From NCBI GenBank assembly GCA_013368445.1, contig JAACJO010000001.1:1860001-1924000 (forward strand): a stretch of 64,000 nucleotides of DNA, given 5' to 3'. The notes beneath the pieces are model-generated. The model was not told where the DNA came from. It saw only the letters and a program-made list of their open reading frames with translations, and did no database searches. A program made the position numbers and the translations under genes. Source of the stretch: Leucocoprinus leucothites. Taxonomy: Eukaryota > Basidiomycota > Agaricomycetes > Agaricales > Agaricaceae. Position 1 is the stretch's first letter. Every line of letters starts with the position of its first letter. This document shows, piece after piece, positions 56,033 to 64,000 of this stretch.

Positions 56033-58423
56033 TCAGGACGACGACATCAAGCTCGGCCACTTGATCCGGAGGCCTTCTAGCCAGCGCATGTACAAGAGCT
56101 CCGCGATTGGGGATTTAGTCTTGGGTGATGAAGGCGGTTCATTGACATCTGGCGCCAATGGATCATGGCCGGCCCCGTGGGGGAATGATGTTTCAGATGA
56201 GGATGGGAGACCGGAGATGTCTTCCTGCTCCTCGGTAACGACTAGGCCTTTTGTGGTCATGACACTCTTACGCACAATGCGCTTGTGTGGGAACAGCCTG
56301 TGTGAAGCTTGAATGTGTTGTTTGACAGCAGGGTTACTAGGAAGACTGTTTCAGTGTCCACGAGGATGGGATGAGAACGGAATGCGTGGTCAACTTACTC
56401 ATTGATACCCTGGAGAATGTCAAGGACTACATTGTATGCCAATTCTGAGTTGGTATCTTTGAGTTCTGCAAATCCTCGAGCCAACATGCTCAACGACTCT
56501 ATTTCCCGAGCGTCCATGTCATCTCGGATAGACTGCAAATACCAGATCAGATTCCTCTTATGAATGGATCAAAGATCCCTCCCTACCTTTTGAATAGCGG
56601 GTAGAATAACTTGATCGACCATTGAAACGCCGGCTTTAGCGGATTCACTGGCATTGCGCTTGTGGTTCGTAGATGATGTTGGAGAAGTGCTAGCTTCTTT
56701 CCTTAAGCTTCCCACAAACTCGGCAGATAGCTTCAACGAGCCCACTGGGTCAACTTTCTTGACTGGACGGATGGTGTCAACACCGCTGCCGAGGTCAGCA
56801 GCACTCAATACTGTTCCCGTTCCATCAATGGACGTTCGTTCCGCATATGATGCACGGCGTGTGGTGCGTACGGATCCCGTATATGCAGGTGGCGCACCTA
56901 TTCCCCGAGTATTTGTTAGTATAAAAAATATCACTGGTATCAAATGCTTTCTAGCGTACCAGAGGGTGTGTCTTCTTCTTCGGGGATTTTGCCCCCATCA
57001 AATTGGGCTGCTTTCTCCAGGGGTTTGATAATAACGGTCGAGTGGGCAGCTTGCAGATTCATGCCGATGCCAGAGGTGAGGTCGCTTCCTTTCGTTGCTG
57101 CGCCGGTGTCAACCGAGGGTTGACTTTCTTCAAACTCGGACTCCTCGTCAATATCGGGGACCATCCCAGTCGAGGATTGCAGGTCCTGCGCCATGCTACG
57201 CATTGTCCCCATTGCAGACACTGTACGGACAGTGTCAAAGTTCCAATCACTCCTCATTGTATTGTTGTCCCATGCCATGCTATTGCGGATAGTTGCTTGG
57301 GCTGGTTGACCCTTGGGTGGTTGTTTTAACCGCCATTCTTGATATCGTTCGATAAGTTCGGTGAGATATGATGTCTTGCGAGCTGAACGAATGAAGCGGT
57401 GCTGAAGCAGTTCACTTGCACTAGGCCGCTAAGCAAGAGTTGGTCAGATAGCGGGACATATCAAGGGGCATCGATCCTTACCGATGCGGGATCCTTTGTC
57501 AAGCACTGGGCGACAAAGTCCTTAAAAGCAGTAGAGAAGGCTCCTTCTAGCACTGGTGGCTTTGCCTTGGGGATTAAGAATAACACTCGCATAGGGTGAT
57601 ACTCCGCCAATGGGGGCTCTCCCTTAGCCATCTCAATGGCAGTGATGCCCAAACTCCACATGTCCGCCTTCATATCATAGCCTGCCTGCCGGATCACTTC
57701 GGGCGCCATCCAGAAAGGTGTTCCGACAAATGTATGTCGGAGGGTATTTGTGAGCTGTGCGGCCACTCCAAAATCTGCCAGTTTGACCTTGCCTGACGAC
57801 GACAACAAGACATTCGCAGCTTTGATGTCTCGATGGATTGTGTTCTCTGTATGAAGATAATCAAGACCGAGTAACAGCTCCCGACAGATAACGGCAATGT
57901 GTGCCTCGGAAAAGACGCCTGCTTTCAGGAGATCTAAACACGAGCCTCCAGCGAGGTATTCCATGATGATCCATAATTTGTAGTTGACCACAAACGATCC
58001 ATAATATCTGGTGACGTATTCAGAGTCGCACTGGGCGAGACTTGCGATTTCTTGCTGGATTTCCGAGATATCGTCATCAGAATCTTCAAGGTCTATCAAA
58101 CGCTGGTCAGTTTCACAGCTTTCTTTGAGGCGAGGCCCAAGCGCAGGGATCGGAGGCTGGTTACCTATTTGTTTGACTGCGACGATCTGCTTCGTATCAT
58201 TATGCATAGCTTTGTATACCGTCCCAAAGCTGCCCGTTCCCAACTTCTCCAGTAATGTGTACTGACTTGCGGGGTTTGTGCTTGGAACGGGACAAGGGTC
58301 TCGGAGCCGCGGTCTCTGTTCAATCTGAGGCGAGGGAGGGGGTGACCGACTTGCATTTGATTTGGACTGTTTTGGAACCTCGTCAGCACTGAGCCGCTTC
58401 AGAATGCGAGAACCGGGCGGCAT
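56033..58423 (-). CDS. STE20-family protein kinase, GCK-III (MST3/Kic1-like)
   Basis: GCK-III kinases act in polarity, septation and cytokinesis networks. The kinase domain is at about residues 55-300: glycine loop [12 protein letters not shown], catalytic Lys in [24 protein letters not shown], and the activation segment with [18 protein letters not shown], a GCK hallmark. A Pro-rich 50-residue N-terminal extension precedes it. After the domain come [20 protein letters not shown] and a long Ser/Thr-rich regulatory region with acidic patches. The C-terminal 200 residues include [20 protein letters not shown]. The [20 protein letters not shown] segment after the lysine is typical of GCK-III. 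About nine exons join in frame. Confidence 0.93.
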
Positions 58424-59307
58424 GATGAAGGGAGAAGGTCAAGGAGCGGAGGAACCGAGCGCCAGATTCCCCTGCAAGCCTGACCTCATGGGTATATATA
58501 ATCGACCGAACATGGTTGACAGGGCGGCTTTACACGTGCTCGGCGACAGAAGGGATTGGCTCAAGAATGAGGTAGTGACTCCACGGCATCGTGGGTACAG
58601 ATGCCACTTGTTTTCCAGGCTCATGAATCATGATCATAATATTGAGACGCACCATAGTGTCAGCGTGCAAGACCAGAAGATCAGGGACGGAATTTATGCG
58701 AGAGGTATTGCGAGTGAAAAGTAGGAACTAGTGGGAACGATGTCGTGGGGGAGAGTGTGAATGGTCAAGTGATGCTTCTGGAGCCCAGTATTCCTCCAAA
58801 GGTAGCAAAACAGAGACTGAAAATTCACGAATCGTGAAGGTCGTTAATGAAAAAAGAGAGAGAAGGAAAGCAGGGTAGCTCTGATTTCTGAGAACGATGA
58901 AAGGGTATGGTGGAGAGATAGAAGATGGGGAGAGCAAGGGGATGTCGAGGACGCGTGCTGGACAAAAACCCTTATGGGGAAATCTCAAGGTCCTGAAGCG
59001 CTTCTCTGCAAGGTATGGGCGCTTCAGCCAATCCTCGTCTATTTGGTGAACAGCTACAAGTATGCTTATATTACAACCGTTTGAGATAGATCGAAGCTTT
59101 ATAACCGCCTTTACTAGAGCACTCGGGATGTCGATCCTCATCTGTTCAATCACCCAGACTAGTTGCATGAAAGCATGGAGCATGTAGAGTCGCTTTTGCA
59201 TAAGAAATATTGTGGTGGCATATCGAGACATGAAGAAGAACAGTCAGAATCGAGGGGCATATAGAGGTCCCACAGTCACCCAACACCCTGATCCAGTCCC
59301 CGATCCC
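58424..59307. other. Intergenic: kinase promoter and L35 3' region
   Basis: This is about 880 bases. A 167-codon open frame on the minus strand (58728-59231) has no domain features. An E-box core cacgtg occurs at 58533-58538, about 110 bases upstream of the kinase start. Confidence 0.5.
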
Positions 59308-59873
59308 TCATGCCTTGACGGCATATTTCCTCCTGGGGAAGTTCTGGTCCTTCTTCTTCTGCTTCAATGTCTTCAGCGACTTTTCGTGCTATGTACCATA
59401 TTTGATTAGGCATGGAATGATTTTTTTCGAGATAATAGAAGACGCACCTTTGTGAGGCGCCGCCTGATTGCCCGCGTCTTCTTGGGCCGGAGGTCAAGAG
59501 GCTTATACTTCTTGTCCTTGTAGTATTCAAGGAGGTTCTGACGAGCCTTCTGGTTGATGACGGTCAAGACTCGGGCAATTGACTTGCGGACAGTCGCGCT
59601 GTTTTGAGGATCAAAGGATTGAAATCAGTTCTCTGAATCGAGTCCACTAAATGAATCCGCGACGAACATTTTAGTGAGTTTGGCAGCAGATCCACCGGCA
59701 ATTTTCTGTACCCGCAGAGTAAGGAGCTCATTCTTGAGCTCGGTCAACTGCTTGAACAAGTCATTCTTTGACCTAAGAACATGAGTTCAATATCTCCTTC
59801 GTTCGTGGCAGAATAGGCCACTGTGGAATGCGCACTTGGATTGGAGCTCGTAGGCCTTGACTTTGCCGGGCAT
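59308..59873 (-). CDS. RPL35: 60S ribosomal protein L35 (uL29)
   Basis: This is a cytosolic large-subunit protein near the peptide exit tunnel. Four exons encode about 123 residues. The start [14 protein letters not shown] fits the family start. [20 protein letters not shown] and [20 protein letters not shown] follow, then [20 protein letters not shown], the conserved signature, and the C-terminal [11 protein letters not shown]. Introns are short. As usual for fungal ribosomal protein genes, an intron lies soon after the start. Confidence 0.96.
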
Positions 59874-60216
59874 TTTGAGGGTGTCTGGTGGGATGCAAGC
59901 AACAAAGATATCAGCATTTACTCTTCTAAATGTTGATGCAGTTCCACGATAACCAGGTAACGGTTTAGGGTCGGACAAGTTCGCAATGAGGGTGCGTTCA
60001 AAGCAACTCGCGCTACGACGATTACCGTGGAACGGAATGGCATGAGTTTGCTTACCTTGAGGGCGTCGTATTTAGTGATCACTGGACCTTGCCTCCTCAC
60101 AGCTTCTGTCGTGAACCTTAATTTTCAAAACTATAACGTTGTTCCCACGCAAGCTCGGCCATCAACATCTTATCTGATCAATTCCACCTTCACATTAAGC
60201 TTGAAAACATTATCAA
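59874..60216. other. Intergenic: L35 promoter and His6 3' region
   Basis: This is about 340 bases between two minus-strand genes. A plus-strand open frame crosses it (60027-60602), but it runs antisense to His6 exons and is not supported. Confidence 0.5.
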
Positions 60217-61544
60217 TCAATTGCTTCCACCACGAACACTTCTCTGTACTAGCTCCTCAAATTCGACCAGCGATCCGCCGAAAATATCCAACGAGCTTCA
60301 AAATATTTAAGATCTTGGAGTTGCAATTTCGGGAAATGCATACACACCTTCCGTACGTGAGATCGACACGTCCTCCAGAGAGTCGATCTACCAAGTCCAA
60401 ATCGGCAATGTCTGCAGCGTTGATGGTGATAGATATCTATGTAGGAGAAAGAGATATGCAATACCTTTTGCGCCTCCGGCGTAGGTTGTGGGTATTGTCG
60501 CCCATTCACCGAGTTCTGCCAGGCATCAGTCAGTATATCCGTATCTACGGTGATCGTTCACTACCTACTCCGAACAAGCTCTTCGTCAATCCCTTGGCAT
60601 AGTCCTTCTACGTCGGCTGCATGAATCAAAAATTCACTGCCGTTTCTTCAGTCAGCAGATGGCTAAGATGGAGAGGCTTCCCCATGCCTTACCTGCAGTG
60701 CTCTGCGAGTAAATCGAGGGATTCTATGCGGAGATATTCATCAGGTTGGGTTGACGAGGGGCATACTGTCAAACACACCCTTAGACACCTCCATATCTGT
60801 GATATCCTGCCACTTATTCATCGCTACTAACCACTTCTCTCCTTTTCTCCGGCAACTAGTATTCGCAATCCGTCGTTACCACTATGATTCGACGTAGAGC
60901 TCACAGAGGCGGCACACCTTACGTCTACAACGAGTCTATCCTTCCCAGTAGCATCCGAGATGGCTTTGAGTCTCTCAAGGGAGAATCGAGCGCCCGGGAA
61001 TAGATAGGAGGTAACAATGATCTGCGAAAACACGATGGCTCGTCAAGCCATAGAAACAGAAATATATGAGAAACAATAAGCGTACTTTGCCTGCACCAGC
61101 ATCTAACCATTCTTTCGCATTCTTCTCGTTCATTCCACCTCCAATCTGCAAGCCCCCTTTTTTGCAAATCCGTGTAAGGAGAACTTGAGCTGAATACAGT
61201 AGGTGAAGCAACACAAACACGAACCCGGCCAAGCAGCAAGAGCCTCCTTTGCTGCAGCATCGTTCCCTCCTCCAAGTTTGATGACATGTCCGCCGACCAG
61301 GTTTCTGTCTTTATACAGCTGTGCAAATTCAGCTGGTGTCTGACTACACCCAAGCCAGGGAGGGTCAGCGGATCGTGACTTGGCTCGACCGAAAGTAAAT
61401 TCATACACGCCTTGCAACGAAATTCGTCTTCAGTTCTTCCGGTTTATCGTCAGACAATGTTCCACCAACAATCTGCTTGACCTTGCCGTCGTGTAGGTCA
61501 ATGCATGGTCTGAATTTACTGTGCCTTCTGCCAGTGGTCGTCAT
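60217..61544 (-). CDS. HIS6: Histidine biosynthesis isomerase His6 (ProFAR isomerase)
   Basis: His6 converts ProFAR to PRFAR, the fourth step of histidine synthesis, with a TIM-barrel fold. The start [20 protein letters not shown] leads to [10 protein letters not shown], where the Asp of CIDLHDGK is the catalytic residue. [55 protein letters not shown] and [17 protein letters not shown] follow. The second half shows [16 protein letters not shown] and [20 protein letters not shown] sequence with the second catalytic Asp region. Many short exons join in frame. The protein is about 270 residues, normal for fungi. Confidence 0.93.
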
Positions 61545-61705
61545 AATGGAGATAAGATTAGCTTCACCGCGAACAACCCTGGCAATGAGGGTGTCGCGAT
61601 CACATGATGCGAGACACCTCTTCAAGATGGATATCAGGATGCAAGTCTGTAAAGTACACAAGGCATAGTTTTCCGAAAAAAACAAGGGTGATACAATTTG
61701 TGCGC

Positions 61706-63815
61706 TCAGTACTCCAAGGAGTTCTCAATGATTTTTGTCAAGTGTTCCTTCCCATCAAAACCAGCAACGTCACCAATGCCGGGCGCCAGGTCCAATACAC
61801 GTCTCTGGGGGATTGTGCCTTCGACGAGCTTGTCGACGTCGCTTCGGGTATATCTGAAGTTCAAGGCCACATGTTAAGCCTTCTCTATTGCTATCGTAGA
61901 AGCCGACAAACTCACCCGACAGCCTTCAAGCCACGAGGAACGCTGAGCGAGTCGAGAAATCGTGCAATGGACTCGTATAGGTGCTCTCCGAGATCAGAAT
62001 CAGGAATACGAGCAATGGAGGGATCTGAGGCACTCGTAGAGTTGAAAATAGCAAGGGCTTCACGGTGGCGGTCTGGTGCCGATGGGGCAGTGAACTGGAA
62101 CACTATATGTCGATATTAGAACTCGCTAGGCTATGAAAGAATTGGTTGGTTCCCACCTGCGGGTCCTGTCAGGGCAACACTAGAAACCAATTATCAGCTT
62201 CTGGTGGCATCTGGCGGTTCCATATGATTACCTGACACCATGAGGTATGATAGGTCCATCAACTTGGTAGCCTGGATGTTTGTATTTGGGTCCTTTCTTA
62301 TTCAACCCCGAGATCTACAAAATACGGTCAAGCTTAGCAACTGAAAATCTCAGCAGATGGCGAACCGGATAACTCATTCCATGACAGAGGTGAACACCAG
62401 CATTCCCAAATCCAACACCGGCGAAGGAAGAAGCCAGCCTAATGACAAGTGAAATGCTTGCAAGAGATACTAGAGGTCAGCGCTCACAGCATTTGCTTTC
62501 TGGCTTCATAGTCACTGGTACCGTTTTTATGAATACGAGGAAGATACTGAACGGTCGCACGCAGTGCCCAAAGGGAAAATATATCGGCAACAGGATTGCT
62601 ACCCTGATAGGCAGGGCGTAAAACCGGGTTAGCAGGTCGTGGGGTGCGTTCAGTGTACCTAAGTAATAATGAGTTTGGCAATCTAGAAATTGACATGTAA
62701 AGGTGCTCACGGGATCGCGGTATAACTCTCCATGCTATGGAATAACACATCCAGGCCAGCACTGATCTGCAGCTCGACTGAACAAGATTCGGTATTTTGA
62801 GTATCCTGAAGTAGGAGTAAATCGTGATAAAGAGTGAACTATTAAAGGGAACAGACTTACCACAATGCCGAGGACAGGCTTTAGCGCGCGGCTTGCAATA
62901 CCTGTTTTGAAGGAGCGCGAGGTTATATCGAGAATTGCTGCTCCTGTGGTTTCTGAACCTGTTCCGGCAGTTGTTGGGACGGCAATCAAGGGGCGCAGGG
63001 GCTGAGATACAGGTAATCCTTTGCCAACAGGTGCATTGACAAAGTCCATTAGGTCAGAGTCATGATAGACCGTAAACCTGACACGATCGAGTAAGCCCAG
63101 CTACGATTGAGGGAGGTAGGACATACAAGTTAGCTGCCTTGGCAGTATCGATTACACTTCCACCTCCAACACTGAAGAGACATTAATAATATCATAGCAA
63201 CTTGACGGGTATAGCTTACGCGAGGAAGTGGCTGAAATTATGTTTGCGTGCCCAGGCGATTGCATTGCGCCAGCTATCTTCAGTAGGTTCGGCAACGACT
63301 CGATCGTAGACCTCAAAAGGCAGGTCCGTTTGTGATTCCAAGGCAGCGATAGCCTGAGCCAATGACCTCAATACTATACATACGATATAAGCCGGATACC
63401 GGACATACCGCTTTCATAGGCTTGAGCTTCGCGACATTGGGGTCCGTAAAGACACCAACCTAGGTACAGTCGGATCAACGAAAAACATTAGCCGGAGGAG
63501 GATACACAGACCTTACGAGCCTTCATATTCTTGAGGTCCATTCCTACCTCAGCTGTCACTCCGTCCCCGAAGCGAAGGTTGGAGGCGGCAACCTAGCGGT
63601 CACATTATATTACGGGTAATGTGAAATGAGCATAAACGTACCTCGAAAGCATACTCCTTCTCAACCTTGTCGACAGGGGTTGCGAAATTGCGGAGTTGGT
63701 TCACGGCCTGGGCTTGACTATGGGGATGAACATGAGAACGACCTCCATGACAAGGGCAAGCAGAATGCTGTGACGCATTAATGAGACGGAGGATGGTGTT
63801 TCTGGGTGCGGACAT
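61706..63815 (-). CDS. ADHFE1: Mitochondrial hydroxyacid-oxoacid transhydrogenase (ADHFE1, iron-type ADH)
   Basis: This enzyme couples oxidation of 4-hydroxybutyrate to reduction of 2-oxoglutarate, giving D-2-hydroxyglutarate, in mitochondria. The N-terminus looks like a presequence and includes an unusual Cys/His-rich stretch ([17 protein letters not shown]). The iron-ADH fold follows: [33 protein letters not shown] (nucleotide-binding glycines), [35 protein letters not shown], and the metal-ligand region [36 protein letters not shown] is typical of the transhydrogenase subfamily. About twelve exons join in frame, ending [12 protein letters not shown]. The start at 63815 gives [19 protein letters not shown]. 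Confidence 0.92.
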
Positions 63816-64000
63816 GGTGGGAGAAGGATGGTGAGAAGGAATATGGGGATTGCGGGATAAATTATATGGATCATTCCACGGAAGGTTATTCCAAAGCAAT
63901 AATAGCCGCTTCAAAGTTCGCGTCTTTCACATATGCCAGGGAAGCGCACGTGAGTTAGTGGGACGGGGTGGAATTCTGAGTCTACAGAAGTGAAGTTGGT

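Noticed and set aside
58728..59231. 167-codon open frame on the minus strand between kinase and L35
   Set aside because: No domain, no neighbouring exons, composition like intergenic sequence.
60027..60602. 191-codon open frame on the plus strand
   Set aside because: It runs antisense to His6 exons, which carry clear family motifs.

Overview
This window is nuclear DNA of a filamentous basidiomycete, most likely an agaricomycete. Genes lie on both strands and are cut by many introns of about 45-70 bases with GT...AG ends and CTNAC-like branch sites. Several products belong to families typical of that group: a DUF6534 membrane protein, a fungal-type P450, MARVEL tetraspan proteins and a GPI-type chitin deacetylase. 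I reconstructed 29 protein-coding genes by splicing exons by hand. I found no rRNA, convincing tRNA, CRISPR array, transposon or virus. All functional names come from motif and family recognition. No database search was run.

Layout. 1-10.5 kb is housekeeping: an unassigned left edge, then an L-2-hydroxyglutarate dehydrogenase (+), complex I subunit NDUFA12 (-), the polarity scaffold Bem1 (-), CCR4-NOT subunit Not3 (+) and mitochondrial ribosomal protein L12 (-). 10.7-19.3 kb looks accessory and gene-poor: a seven-helix receptor-like protein (-), a DUF6534 protein split into 21 exons (+) and a cytochrome P450 (+), separated by 1.3-1.6 kb stretches where I recognise nothing. 19.5-24.4 kb carries COMPASS subunit Shg1 (-), uroporphyrinogen decarboxylase (+) and Cdc14 phosphatase (-). 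24.6-28.8 kb holds three small membrane-protein genes in a row on the minus strand, two of them MARVEL proteins. 29.1-33.2 kb has acetoacetyl-CoA synthetase (-) and an orphan gene (+).

33.6-52.4 kb is dense: endopolyphosphatase (+), an RFX transcription factor (+), Bfr1 (-), the H/ACA snoRNP protein Nhp2 (-), a JMJD7-type JmjC protein (-), the PCNA-unloading clamp-loader subunit Elg1 (+), a bHLH factor (+) and TFIIF alpha (+). 53.5-63.8 kb has a GPI-type chitin deacetylase (+), an STE20/GCK-III kinase (-), ribosomal protein L35 (-), His6 (-) and a mitochondrial hydroxyacid-oxoacid transhydrogenase (-).

How the genes relate. There is no obvious biosynthetic cluster. Two non-adjacent genes touch linked chemistry: L2HGDH oxidises L-2-hydroxyglutarate, and the ADHFE1-type enzyme makes D-2-hydroxyglutarate. 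Bem1, the GCK-III kinase, Cdc14 and chitin deacetylase all bear on polarity, cytokinesis and the cell wall. The observations most worth checking are an intron without a canonical donor inside the metal-binding motif of the endopolyphosphatase gene, the microexon structure of the DUF6534 gene, an out-of-frame tail in the P450, the MARVEL gene row, and coding-like sequence at the left edge. I saw no clear sign of an undescribed defence, mobile or signalling system.
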